A stretch of DNA of 64,000 nucleotides, taken from Companilactobacillus nantensis DSM 16982. GTDB lineage: Bacteria > Bacillota > Bacilli > Lactobacillales > Lactobacillaceae. The notes beneath the pieces were generated by a model, which saw nothing but the letters and a program-made list of their open reading frames with translations, searched no databases and was not told where the DNA came from. Where the stretch lies: assembly GCF_001435815.1 (NCBI RefSeq), contig NZ_AZFV01000003.1, positions 1 through 64,000 on the forward strand. Reading direction: 5' to 3'. The translations under genes and the position numbers were made by a program. Below, one piece after another: positions 47,138 through 56,066 of the stretch; the first letter of the stretch is position 1, and the number at the start of each line of letters is the position of its first letter.

Positions 47138-47350
47138 TTAAAACTCCGTCAATTTAAAATCAGGGCTCTTCTTTTCGTACTCTAGATGTTGTTCATCGAG
47201 TTCCTGAATAAATTCAATTTCGTAGTTAGTGTTGTTTTCAACTGCTTGACGTACCTCGATACTTGAGGCACCGTCCACATAAAGTGAATGTGTAAATTCA
47301 CGACGGGGGTTATCTAGTTCACTTGTTTGATATAAAACTTTATAAATCAA
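47138..47350 (-). CDS. rpoY: RNA polymerase epsilon subunit RpoY
   Basis: 70-residue protein (former DUF1447) that binds the RNA polymerase core in Firmicutes. Typical start MIYKVLYQTSELDNPRRE and acidic middle (EIEFIQELDEQHLEYEK). Adjacent to RNase J as in most Bacilli. AAGGAG before the ATG. A 16-bp palindrome lies upstream in the promoter region. Confidence 0.93.
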   Translation of the reverse strand: MIYKVLYQTSELDNPRREFTHSLYVDGASSIEVRQAVENNTNYEIEFIQELDEQHLEYEKKSPDFKLTEF

Positions 47351-47464
47351 TATTAAATTTCTCCTTTAATCGAATTAAATGAAACAAGTCAGTTTCATTT
47401 GGCTTTTTTTCCAGTCCATTTGTGCAGTAATCAATAGATAGCACAATTCTACCATATCTAATAA

Positions 47465-47480
47465 AGTAAGTATACTTACT
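47465..47480. promoter_or_regulatory. 16-bp perfect palindrome upstream of rpoY
   Basis: AGTAAGTATACTTACT is self-complementary and lies about 115 bp before rpoY, between repeat copy D and the gene. The gap 47351-47824 contains this palindrome and copy D; I see no other feature. Confidence 0.4.
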
Positions 47481-47499
47481 GTGTCTGCTGGTTTATTAT

Positions 47500-47680
47500 G
47501 CCGCCTGCAGGAGCAATAAATTTAGGCTGCTGTGGGGACCGGTTCGAGCCAAGGTCTCGAACCTCGATTTTGAACTTCGCAAAGTACACGAATTTCAAAA
47601 CTCGTCCCGTGGTGTAAGGGCTAAAGCCCTAACGCCACTTGCACGGCTGCCTAAATTATTGCTCCCTCCGGCTAGTTTAT
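47500..47680 (+). repeat. Structured repeat, copy D
   Basis: Complete plus-orientation copy between def and rpoY. The outer arms pair (AGGAGCAATAAATTTAGGC with GCCTAAATTATTGCTCC, one bulged A). The inner stems are GGTTCGAG/CTCGAACC, TTTTGAA..TTCG/CGAA..TTCAAAA and GTGGTGTAAGGGC/GCCCTAACGCCAC. It ends GGCTAGTTTATT. Confidence 0.9.
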
Positions 47681-47824
47681 TGATGATTTGAATGGATATT
47701 AATACGTTTTTAATACTATTTATTATGTATTAAGAAGACATGGATCCTGTATTTAACTGACTAAATAAAAATACAAGACTAAGAATGTTAATTATCAATT
47801 AATATGTACTACTTAATAGAAGTA

Positions 47825-48385
47825 TTAAGAAATAACAACAGTACTTGGGTCAAGGTCGAATGGAGCTGTTTTGCTGATCTTGTCGTAGTATAGGTGACCG
47901 TTTAAGTGATCGATTTCGTGTTGGCAAACGATAGCTGGGTAATCTCTAACACGTAATGTTTGTGAGTTACCTTCGAAGTCATCATAAGTAATAGTAATAC
48001 GGTCGGCACGTGGTACGAATCCTGGAACATCTTTATCAACTGAAAGACAACCTTCACCTTCAGAAAGAGCAGCTCTTTGAACTGAGTTTCTGATAATAAC
48101 TGGGTTGATCAAAGTGATTTTAAGTAAAGGCTTATCAGGGTCGTCTTCATTAGGAACTAAGACTGAGGCCATCATTTCTGAAACGCCTACTTGAGGAGCA
48201 GCCAAACCAACGCCGGCTCTTAATTGATGTTTTTCAGCATAGTCTTCATCTTGACTCTTAACTAAATATTCCATCATATTAGCGGCTAATGCTTTGTCCT
48301 CTTCACTTAGTGGAAATTGGACCTTTTTAGCAACTTTTCTTAAAACGGGATCGCCATCACGGACGATATCTTTCATAAAATACAT
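47825..48385 (-). CDS. def: Peptide deformylase
   Basis: Metalloenzyme that removes the N-formyl group from new proteins. 186 residues from ATG 48385 (GGAGG just before it); a TTG four codons earlier overlaps the ribosome site. Motifs are [16 protein letters not shown] and QHEIDHLNG, the last carrying the metal-binding histidines. Length suits type 2 (Gram-positive) PDFs. It is monocistronic, divergent from the D-hydroxyacid dehydrogenase gene across 430 bp. Confidence 0.95.
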   Translation of the reverse strand: MYFMKDIVRDGDPVLRKVAKKVQFPLSEEDKALAANMMEYLVKSQDEDYAEKHQLRAGVGLAAPQVGVSEMMASVLVPNEDDPDKPLLKITLINPVIIRNSVQRAALSEGEGCLSVDKDVPGFVPRADRITITYDDFEGNSQTLRVRDYPAIVCQHEIDHLNGHLYYDKISKTAPFDLDPSTVVIS

Positions 48386-48721
48386 AGTTTCCTCCAAATG
48401 TTTAATTGTACAAAATACCTTAGTATATCTATTATAGATTATTTTTCTTAGAAAATAGAAATAATTGGAAAAATTTTTAGTGTTTTAGACAAAGAAAACG
48501 TTGCCAATGAACATATCTGGGTATTTAGTTTTCAACAGCGTAAGATTTAATTGGATTTAGGTAAGTGTAATCCATGTGTTATTTACCTTGGAGTAAGATT
48601 CAAAATTATTAGAAACTAAGTTATCTTCCTACTATATTATTGTTGACAGAAAAATTATTGATTTGATTTTGAAGTAATTCTATTAATTGTTCCACAGACA
48701 GCAAACTTATAGGTTATATCT

Positions 48722-48751
48722 TTGTGATAATTTTACCTAAAATGATAAAAT
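48722..48751 (+). promoter_or_regulatory. Promoter of the D-hydroxyacid dehydrogenase gene
   Basis: TTGTGA (48722-48727), 18-bp spacer and TAAAAT (48746-48751) preceded by TGA, an extended -10. The rest of 48386-48815 is AT-rich, with one weak hairpin (AGGTAA/TTACCT, 48559-48588) and no gene I can support. Confidence 0.5.
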
Positions 48752-48815
48752 GTTGGGTGTACATGTTACCGATTTCAGTGGTTACATAGAATGCTTATCA
48801 TTGGAGGTTAATTAA

Positions 48816-49814
48816 ATGAAATTAATTGATTATGGTGTCAGAGAAGATGAGAAGAAATACATTCAGGAATGGTCAAAAGACAATGACGTTGAAGTAAAAA
48901 TTGTCACTGATCTCTTGACCCCTGAAACTGTCAAAATGGCGCAAGGTTATGATGGAATTATTGCATATCAGCAATTGCCATATGATGAAAAAATTTTTGA
49001 CACGATGAATGAATATGGAATTCATGTGATTTCGTTAAGAAATGTCGGCGTCGATAATGTTCCGTTTGAAGCTTTAAAGCGGAATGAGATTCGGTTGACT
49101 AATGTTCCTAGTTACTCACCAGAAGCTATTGCTGAATACTCTGTTACTGGTTTAATGATGCTTTTGCGTAATATGAAAAATATGGTTCGCAAAGTGGATC
49201 AACATGATTTTCGTTGGGTACCTGATATCGGCCACGAGTTAAATCAATTAACAGTTGGGGTAGCTGGTACAGGTCGAATCGGTCGTGCGGCGATAAAAAT
49301 TTATCAAGGATTTGGTGCAAAAGTTATTGCTTTCGACAAATTTCACAATCCTGAAATTGAAAAAGAAGGACTTTATGTTGACAGTCTCGATACCTTACTT
49401 AAGGAATCAGATGTCGTAACTTTACATATTCCAAGTCTTGGTAAAGGTCATACAGTTATTAATAAGGATTCTATTTCAGAAATGAAAGACAACGCTATCG
49501 TCGTAAATACTGCCCGTGGGGACTTGATCAATACCAAGGATCTCTATGACGCTGTAGTAACTGGTAAGTTGTATGGTGCTGTTATGGATGTTTATGAAAA
49601 CGAAGTTGGAATCTTTAACACAGACTTAACAGATACCGAATTTTCGGACGAATTATTGGAAAAAGTAATTCAAAGTCCAAGATTCATTCTAACGCCACAT
49701 ATCGCCTTTTATACGACTAAGGCAGTTAAGAATATGGCAACAATTTCATTGAATTCCATGGTGGCTGAATTAAAAAATGGAACTTCTGAAAATGAAATTA
49801 ATTTAGACAAATAG
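48816..49814 (+). CDS. D-2-hydroxyacid dehydrogenase (D-lactate dehydrogenase family)
   Basis: 332 residues. The NAD-binding motif is GVAGTGRIGRAAI near residue 150; catalytic region pieces are ARG in VNTARGDLI and HIAFYT with the active-site His near 293. The pattern QQLPYDE...RNVGVDN...NVPSYSPEAIAE follows lactobacillus D-LdhA, but LLRNM and VVNTARGDL also suit D-2-hydroxyisocaproate dehydrogenases, so substrate is open. GGAGG precedes the start. Confidence 0.85.
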   Translation: MKLIDYGVREDEKKYIQEWSKDNDVEVKIVTDLLTPETVKMAQGYDGIIAYQQLPYDEKIFDTMNEYGIHVISLRNVGVDNVPFEALKRNEIRLTNVPSYSPEAIAEYSVTGLMMLLRNMKNMVRKVDQHDFRWVPDIGHELNQLTVGVAGTGRIGRAAIKIYQGFGAKVIAFDKFHNPEIEKEGLYVDSLDTLLKESDVVTLHIPSLGKGHTVINKDSISEMKDNAIVVNTARGDLINTKDLYDAVVTGKLYGAVMDVYENEVGIFNTDLTDTEFSDELLEKVIQSPRFILTPHIAFYTTKAVKNMATISLNSMVAELKNGTSENEINLDK

Positions 49815-49965
49815 TTACTTTTTTCACAAATACTTAGGAAATTTTTTTTGATTGATGAATGCCTAAATCACTTGTTTTTTGGGAGATCAATGTTAGACTA
49901 AAATTATATGAAAACCCTTACAATATTCACAAGGGATGAGTTTTTTTATGAAAGGACTGTGGAGA

Positions 49966-51069
49966 ATGGCAAATAAACCAATTGTTGATTTTGAAGCAAT
50001 TAAAAATGACTTATCAAATGTTTCAAAACCCATTCAAGTTTTGAATGAAAATGCTGAAATAACAGATCAAGAGGTCTTCGATACTTTTTCTGATGATGAC
50101 TTAGTTGAATTCATGAAGAAGATGGTGTGGGAGCGTGCATTGCATGATCAAACAATGAACTTTTCACGTCAAGGACGTATGGGATTCTATGCACCTACTG
50201 CAGGTGAGGAAGCCTCCGAGATGGGAACTGTCTTAGCAATGAAGAAGCAGGATTACTTACTACCTGCTTATCGTGATGTTCCACAATTGATCCAACACGG
50301 TGCAACTGTAACTGAAGCATATCTTTGGTCAAGAGGCCACGTTGTTGGTAATAAATTTAAAGCTCGCTCAATGATGCCACAAATTATCATCGGTGCTGCT
50401 TATGTTGAAGCTGCCGGTGTTGGTCTTGGTATTAAGAAGAACAAAGAAGAGGATACAATTGCCTTCACATATACTGGTGATGGTGGTACTTCTCAAGGTG
50501 ATAGTTACGAAGGAATGAACTTTGCCGGAGCTTATCAAGCACCTGTTCTCTTTATCGTTCAAAATAACGGTTTTGCGATTTCAACACCTCGTGTTAAGCA
50601 AACTGCTGCCCCAACATTAGCTCAAAAAGCTGTTGCTGCAGGTATTCCAAGTGTTCAAGTTGATGGTATGGATATCTTGGCTTGCTACGCTGTTGCTAAA
50701 GCTGCTCGTGATTACATGGTAGCTGGCAATGGCCCAGTCATGATTGAAACTTTGACATATCGTTTCGGTGCTCACTCAAGTGCTGGTGATGATCCTAAAC
50801 GTTACAGAACAAAGGACCAAGAACAACCTTGGTTCGAAAAAGACCCATTGATTCGTTTGAGAAAAGTTCTTGAAGACAAGGGACTTTGGTCAGAAGAACA
50901 AGAAGATAAATTAATTGATGAATACAAAGCTTCATTTAAGGAAGCTATCAAGGAAGCTGATAGTGTAGCTCCTGATAAAGTTTCCGATATGTTGAAACGT
51001 ACTTTCGAAATTCCAACTCCAGAAATGAAACAGGAAATTGATAAATTTGAAGCAAAGGAGTCGAAGTAA
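49966..51069 (+). CDS. pdhA: Pyruvate dehydrogenase E1 component, alpha subunit
   Basis: Thiamine-diphosphate enzyme subunit. 367 residues from ATG 49966 (MANKPIVDFEAI), with AAAGGA 9 nt before it; in-frame ATG 49948 would add six residues. The TPP-binding motif (GDGGTSQGDSYEGMNFAG...NN) is near residue 170. First gene of the pdhABCD operon; pdhB starts two bases after its stop. Confidence 0.95.
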   Translation: MANKPIVDFEAIKNDLSNVSKPIQVLNENAEITDQEVFDTFSDDDLVEFMKKMVWERALHDQTMNFSRQGRMGFYAPTAGEEASEMGTVLAMKKQDYLLPAYRDVPQLIQHGATVTEAYLWSRGHVVGNKFKARSMMPQIIIGAAYVEAAGVGLGIKKNKEEDTIAFTYTGDGGTSQGDSYEGMNFAGAYQAPVLFIVQNNGFAISTPRVKQTAAPTLAQKAVAAGIPSVQVDGMDILACYAVAKAARDYMVAGNGPVMIETLTYRFGAHSSAGDDPKRYRTKDQEQPWFEKDPLIRLRKVLEDKGLWSEEQEDKLIDEYKASFKEAIKEADSVAPDKVSDMLKRTFEIPTPEMKQEIDKFEAKESK

Positions 51070-51071
51070 AA

Positions 51072-52049
51072 ATGGCTAAGAAAACTTACATTCAAGCAAT
51101 TACAGATGCCTTAGACATTGTTCTTGAAGACGATCCAAAAACATTGATTTTCGGAGAAGATGTTGGTAAAAACGGTGGTGTTTTCAGAACTACTCAAGGA
51201 CTTCAAGAAAAATATGGCGAGGATCGTGTCTTCGATACACCTTTAGCTGAATCAGGTATTTTAGGATTAGCAACTGGTTTAGGTTTAACTGGTTGGCGTC
51301 CAATCCCTGAAATTCAATTTATGGGTTTCTCATTCGAGGCTGTTGATCAAATTGCTGGTCAATTAGCAAGAATGCGTTTCAGATTTGATGGATTGAAGAA
51401 TGCCCCTGTAACAATTAGAACACCTTATGGTGGGGGTACTCACACGGCTGAAATGCATGCTGATAACTTGGAAAACTTCTTTACTGGAATTCCTGGTCTA
51501 CGTGTTGTCATGCCAAGTAATCCATATGATGCTAAAGGTTTGTTGATTTCATCTGTTGAAAACAACGATCCCGTGCTATTTATGGAAAACTTGAAGTTAT
51601 ATCGTTCAATGAAAGACGATATTCCTGATGGCAAATATAGCGTACCTTTGGACAAAGCTAATGTTGTTCGTGAAGGTAACGATATTACAATCGTCGCTTA
51701 TGGTGCTGAAGTAAATGAAGCACTTAAAGTTGCCGATACTTTAGCTGAAAAGAATATTTCTGTTGAAGTAATCGATTTAAGAACTGTTTCACCAATTGAT
51801 ACGGAAACAATTTTCAAATCAATTCAAAAGACTCACAAAGTTGTAATCGTCCAAGAAGCACAAAAGATGGCGGGTGTTGGTGCCCAAGTTGCTTCAGCTA
51901 TTGCTGAAGGTGCCATTCTTTCTCTCGATGCACCAGTTGGTAGAGTTGCTGCTCCAAACAGTGTTTATCCATTTGCTCTTGGTGAAGACATCTGGATTCC
52001 ACGCGCTAAAGAAATTGAAGAAAAAGTAAATGAAATTCTCAACTACTAA
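51072..52049 (+). CDS. pdhB: Pyruvate dehydrogenase E1 component, beta subunit
   Basis: 325 residues. Forms the alpha2-beta2 E1 with PdhA. Family motifs are FGEDVGKNGGVFRTTQGL, the E-for-TPP region DTPLAESGILG, PYGGGTHTAEMHADNLE and the C-terminal LDAPVGRVAAPNSVYPFA. AAAGGAGTCG in the end of pdhA precedes its ATG. Confidence 0.96.
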   Translation: MAKKTYIQAITDALDIVLEDDPKTLIFGEDVGKNGGVFRTTQGLQEKYGEDRVFDTPLAESGILGLATGLGLTGWRPIPEIQFMGFSFEAVDQIAGQLARMRFRFDGLKNAPVTIRTPYGGGTHTAEMHADNLENFFTGIPGLRVVMPSNPYDAKGLLISSVENNDPVLFMENLKLYRSMKDDIPDGKYSVPLDKANVVREGNDITIVAYGAEVNEALKVADTLAEKNISVEVIDLRTVSPIDTETIFKSIQKTHKVVIVQEAQKMAGVGAQVASAIAEGAILSLDAPVGRVAAPNSVYPFALGEDIWIPRAKEIEEKVNEILNY

Positions 52050-52073
52050 TTAATCGAAGGAAGGGAAAAAACT

Positions 52074-53366
52074 ATGGCATACAAATTTAAATTACCAGAG
52101 CTTGGCGAAGGTATGGCCGAAGGTGAAATTGCCAGCTGGCTTGTAAAAGAAGGAGACACTGTCAAAGAAGATGACTCTTTGGTGGAAATTCAAAATGATA
52201 AATCTGTTGAAGAATTACCATCTCCTGTTGCCGGTACTGTTAAACAAATTGTAGCTAAAGAAGGGGATACAGTCGAAATTGGCGATACTTTAATCGTGAT
52301 TGATGATGGCTCTCCTGACACTGGCGATGATGATACACCTGCTCCAAAGGCAGAAGAAAAGGCAGCTCCAGCACCTACTTCAAACGCTGCAACACCTGCA
52401 CCTGCCGCTAGTCCTGCTACTGGTTCCGCAAATACAAACTATTTAGCAATGCCATCAGTTCGTCAATATGCTCGTGACCAAGGTGTTGATCTTGCTGCTG
52501 TTACACCAAGTGGTAAGCATGGCCAAATCACGAAGACAGATGTTGACTCCTATAAGAGTGGTAATCCAGCTAGTGCTGCTCCAGCTGCTGCCACAGCCGT
52601 ACCGGTTGTTAATGCCAGTGCACCAGCACAACCAATTACGCCATACAAGTCAGCTACACCAGAGCTTGAAACACGTGAAAAGATGTCACTTACAAGAAAA
52701 GCTATTGCTAAGGCAATGTTGACAAGTAAGCACACAGCTCCACACGTAACAAGTTTCGATGACGTTGAAGTTTCAGCATTAATGGCTAATAGAAAGAAAT
52801 ACAAAGCACTTGCTGCTGAAAAAGATATTCATTTGACATTCTTGCCATATATCGTTAAAGCCCTAGTTGCTGTAATGAAGGCATATCCTGAATTGAATGC
52901 ATCAATTGATGATTCAACTGATGAGATTGTTTACAAGCATTACTACAACGTTGGTATTGCAACAAATACTGAACATGGACTTTATGTACCTAATGTAAAG
53001 AACGTCGATTCTAAAGGTATGTTTGAAATTGCTAAAGAAATCACTGAAAACAGTCAAGCTGCTTATGACAACAAGTTAAGCATGGATAAGATGAGCGGTG
53101 GTTCCATTACAATTAGTAACGTTGGTTCAATCGGTGGTGGCTGGTTCACTCCAGTTATCAATTACCCAGAAGTTGCAATTCTTGGTGTTGGTAAAATTGC
53201 TAAAGAACCATATGTTGATGAGGATGGCAATATTCAAGTAGGTAATATGTTGAAGTTATCATTGAGTTACGATCACAGATTGATCGATGGTGCTTTAGCA
53301 CAAAATGCTTTGAACCTCTTGAAGAAGTTGTTGCACGATCCAGATATGTTATTAATGGAGGGCTAA
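52074..53366 (+). CDS. pdhC: Pyruvate dehydrogenase E2 component (dihydrolipoamide acetyltransferase)
   Basis: 430 residues. A single lipoyl domain (1-80) with lipoylated Lys43 in IQNDKSVEE, an Ala/Pro-rich linker, a peripheral-subunit-binding domain (about 126-160, PSVRQYARDQGVDLAAV), a second linker, and the catalytic domain with SYDHRLIDG near the end. AAGGAAGGG precedes the ATG. One lipoyl domain is on the low side of what lactic acid bacteria carry. Confidence 0.95.
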   Translation: MAYKFKLPELGEGMAEGEIASWLVKEGDTVKEDDSLVEIQNDKSVEELPSPVAGTVKQIVAKEGDTVEIGDTLIVIDDGSPDTGDDDTPAPKAEEKAAPAPTSNAATPAPAASPATGSANTNYLAMPSVRQYARDQGVDLAAVTPSGKHGQITKTDVDSYKSGNPASAAPAAATAVPVVNASAPAQPITPYKSATPELETREKMSLTRKAIAKAMLTSKHTAPHVTSFDDVEVSALMANRKKYKALAAEKDIHLTFLPYIVKALVAVMKAYPELNASIDDSTDEIVYKHYYNVGIATNTEHGLYVPNVKNVDSKGMFEIAKEITENSQAAYDNKLSMDKMSGGSITISNVGSIGGGWFTPVINYPEVAILGVGKIAKEPYVDEDGNIQVGNMLKLSLSYDHRLIDGALAQNALNLLKKLLHDPDMLLMEG

Positions 53367-53372
53367 TTAAAA

Positions 53373-54800
53373 ATGGCAGAAAACGTAATAGAAAAAGATA
53401 CCGTTATTATTGGTTCAGGCCCTGGTGGTTACGTTGCCGCAATCAGAGCTTCAGAACTTGGACAAGATGTTACTGTAATTGAAAAATCTGATACCGTTGG
53501 TGGTGTCTGTCTAAACGTTGGTTGTGTTCCATCAAAAGCTTTAATTACAGCTGGACACAGACTTCAACAAGCTAAGGATTCTTCAACTTACGGAATTACA
53601 ACAAGCGATGCCACAATTGACTTTACCAAGACACAAGCTTGGAAAGATGAGAAAGTTGTTGCCAGAATGACTGGCGGTGTTCAAATGCTTTTGAAGAAGC
53701 ATCATGTTGAATTGATCAATGGTGAAGCATATTTGGACAGTGATACGCAATTACGTGTTATGCCAAGTGGTCCTAGACAATTTATGGATAATGGCGGTGG
53801 TCAAACAATCAAGTTCAAGAATTTGATTTTGGCAACTGGTAGTCGTCCAATTGAAATTAGAGGCTTCAAGTTTGACGATCGTGTCATTGATTCAACAGGT
53901 GGTTTGAACTTGAAACAAGTTCCTAAGGAATTCATCATCATCGGTGGTGGTTACGTCGGAACTGAATTAGCCGGTGCTTATGCTGATTTAGGCGCTCACG
54001 TTACAATCCTTGAAGGTTCACCAAGCATTATTCCTAACTTTGAAAAAGATATGGTTTCAATTGTTAAGAAGAACCTTGAAAAGAAGGGCGTTACAATTAT
54101 TACTAACGCTATGGCTAAGAAGAGTGAAAACAAAGGTGACAGCGTTGATGTTACTTATGAAGTTGATGGTCAACCAACGACTCTTAACGCTGATTACTGT
54201 ATGGTAACTGTTGGTCGTCGTCCAAATACTGATAACTTTGGTTTGGAAATGACTAACGTAAAGACAACTGACCGTGGTTTAGTTGAAGTTGATGCTCAAG
54301 GCAAGACTTCAGTTGATCATATTTATGCTATCGGTGATATTACACCGGGACCAGCTTTGGCTCACAAGGCTTTCTTTGAGGCTAAGACGGTTGCTGGAGC
54401 AATTTCTGGTAAGAATACAGCTAATGATTACATTAGCGTTCCTGCCGTTTGTTTCACCGATCCTGAGCTAGCTACTGTTGGTTTGACAGAAAAAGAAGCT
54501 AAGGACAAGAGTATTGATGTTAAAGTGGCTAAATTCCCATTCGCTGGAAATGCTCGTGCTGTTTCATTAGATGCTGCTGAAGGATTTGTTAAATTAGTAG
54601 CCGATAAAGAAACTGGAACACTTCTTGGTGGTCAAATTGTTGGACCTGGTGCCAGTGACTTGATTTCTGAATTGAGTGTAGCTATCAACTGTCAATTGAA
54701 TGCAGAAGATATTGCTTTGACAATTCACCCACATCCAACTCTAGGTGAACCAATTCAAGAAGCTGCCGATATTTTGATTGGTTATCCAACACATATTTAG
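53373..54800 (+). CDS. pdhD: Dihydrolipoyl dehydrogenase (E3)
   Basis: 475-residue flavoprotein that reoxidises the lipoyl groups. The FAD motif GSGPGGYVAAIRA, redox-active disulfide GGVCLNVGCVPSK, NAD-binding GGGYVGTELAGAYA and C-terminal HPHPTLGE with the catalytic His are all present. It closes the pdh operon. Confidence 0.96.
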   Translation: MAENVIEKDTVIIGSGPGGYVAAIRASELGQDVTVIEKSDTVGGVCLNVGCVPSKALITAGHRLQQAKDSSTYGITTSDATIDFTKTQAWKDEKVVARMTGGVQMLLKKHHVELINGEAYLDSDTQLRVMPSGPRQFMDNGGGQTIKFKNLILATGSRPIEIRGFKFDDRVIDSTGGLNLKQVPKEFIIIGGGYVGTELAGAYADLGAHVTILEGSPSIIPNFEKDMVSIVKKNLEKKGVTIITNAMAKKSENKGDSVDVTYEVDGQPTTLNADYCMVTVGRRPNTDNFGLEMTNVKTTDRGLVEVDAQGKTSVDHIYAIGDITPGPALAHKAFFEAKTVAGAISGKNTANDYISVPAVCFTDPELATVGLTEKEAKDKSIDVKVAKFPFAGNARAVSLDAAEGFVKLVADKETGTLLGGQIVGPGASDLISELSVAINCQLNAEDIALTIHPHPTLGEPIQEAADILIGYPTHI

Positions 54801-54860
54801 CGGTAACTTGTTTAGAAACCGAAATAGTTTCGTTTCGTATACTAAATGAATGATTTAATC

Positions 54861-54891
54861 AAAAAAGCGATGCAATTACATCGCTTTTTTT
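54861..54891 (+). terminator. Terminator of the pdh operon
   Basis: AAAAAAGCGATG and CATCGCTTTTTT form a perfect stem around CAATTA. Confidence 0.92.
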
Positions 54892-54935
54892 GTATAGTAG
54901 ACTAAAGGTTGAATAAAAATGAAGGGAGTTATTGT

Positions 54936-55226
54936 ATGCAAGAAAATTATAGTTATCCACTCGATGAAGCCTGGACACAAGCAGATATCGTGACTGTGAT
55001 TGCTTTATACAACGCGGTAGAAAAAGCTTATGAATCTGGTGTTCCACGGGATGAATTTTTGCAGAAGTATCGCTCATTTCAACAAGTGGTTCCGATGAAG
55101 ATGGAACAAAAGCGTTTGGATAAAGAGTTTGAATTGGAATCTGGATATTCCATTTATCAAGTTTTCAAACAGTCTCAACAAGCTAAAAGCAATGAGAAAG
55201 TCAGGGTTCGAAATGCAAGTAGATAG
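54936..55226 (+). CDS. UPF0223 family protein
   Basis: 96-residue protein starting MQENYSYPLDEAWTQADIV; AAGGGAG at 54922-54928 fits this ATG. UPF0223 (YktA) is a helical domain of unknown function. The match YPLDEAW and VTVIALYNAVEKAYE is typical. Its end overlaps the IMPase gene by 14 bases, as in other lactobacilli. Confidence 0.85.
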   Translation: MQENYSYPLDEAWTQADIVTVIALYNAVEKAYESGVPRDEFLQKYRSFQQVVPMKMEQKRLDKEFELESGYSIYQVFKQSQQAKSNEKVRVRNASR

Positions 55227-55992
55227 TAAGGCAATTGATAAATTTTTAGTCGAATTACTCACTGAAGTGGGAACACGTTTGCGTGAAGATTCAATTAAAA
55301 AAATGTCAGTCGCAACTAAAAAAAATCGCAACGACTTAGTAACTAATTTCGATAAGAAAACTGAGCAGTTCATTAATGGTGAAATTAAACAGGCTTATCC
55401 AGACGCAACCATTGTCAGTGAAGAGGGTTATGGCGACTTAGTTAAAGATATGTCGGGGCTAGTTTTCTTTGTCGATCCGATTGATGGAACAATGAATTTT
55501 GTTAAGCGGGGCGATAATTTTGCTTCGATGATTGCCGCTTACATTGACGGTGAACCATTAAATGGTGCTATCATAGATGTTATGGATAATGAAATTTATC
55601 ACGGTGGTAAAGAAATTGGTTTGTTTATCAATGATCGAAAAATTGATAATCCGAAGAATTTACCCTTGGTGGAAGGTTTAGTTGATGTATCTGCTCCCAT
55701 GGCTTTGGCAAATAAGTTTGCCGTTCAAGATGTCATTAAAAAGAGCAGTGGCTTTCGAGTTTATGGTAGTGCCGGGATTATTTTTGGCCATCTATTAACT
55801 GGTAAAGAAGTCATGTATATGTCATACTTAGCTCCTTGGGATTTAGCCGCTGGACGCGTTATGTGTGAGGCAGCAGGGATGAGTGTCGTAAGTATTGACG
55901 ATGCCCCAATAAATATGTTAGAATCACAAGTCGTAATAGTTGGTACTCAGAAAGTTGTTTCTGAAGCGCTAAAGACACTTAAAACGCGTTAG
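55213..55992 (+). CDS. Inositol monophosphatase family protein
   Basis: 259 residues from ATG 55213, just within the end of the UPF0223 gene. Metal and substrate motifs are NDLVTNFDKKTEQF, SEEGYG, DPIDGTMNFV and the late APWDLAAGRVMCEAAG. Mg-dependent sugar phosphatase; the natural substrate in lactobacilli is unknown. A start further upstream would translate through most of the UPF0223 gene in another frame. Confidence 0.92.
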   Translation: MQVDSKAIDKFLVELLTEVGTRLREDSIKKMSVATKKNRNDLVTNFDKKTEQFINGEIKQAYPDATIVSEEGYGDLVKDMSGLVFFVDPIDGTMNFVKRGDNFASMIAAYIDGEPLNGAIIDVMDNEIYHGGKEIGLFINDRKIDNPKNLPLVEGLVDVSAPMALANKFAVQDVIKKSSGFRVYGSAGIIFGHLLTGKEVMYMSYLAPWDLAAGRVMCEAAGMSVVSIDDAPINMLESQVVIVGTQKVVSEALKTLKTR

Positions 55993-55994
55993 TG

Positions 55995-56022
55995 AACTGT
56001 GACAGTCATTCACAGTTTTTTT
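55995..56022 (+). terminator. Terminator after the IMPase gene
   Basis: AACTGTGA and TCACAGTT, perfect stem, then T-run. Confidence 0.85.
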
Positions 56023-56066
56023 ATTGCAAGTAATTTAAACACGTATTTACGGAAGGAAGAACTAAC

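Noticed and set aside
48722-48738. Rex redox-repressor site at TTGTGATAAT
   Set aside because: Only one half-site; the required TCACAA half is missing.
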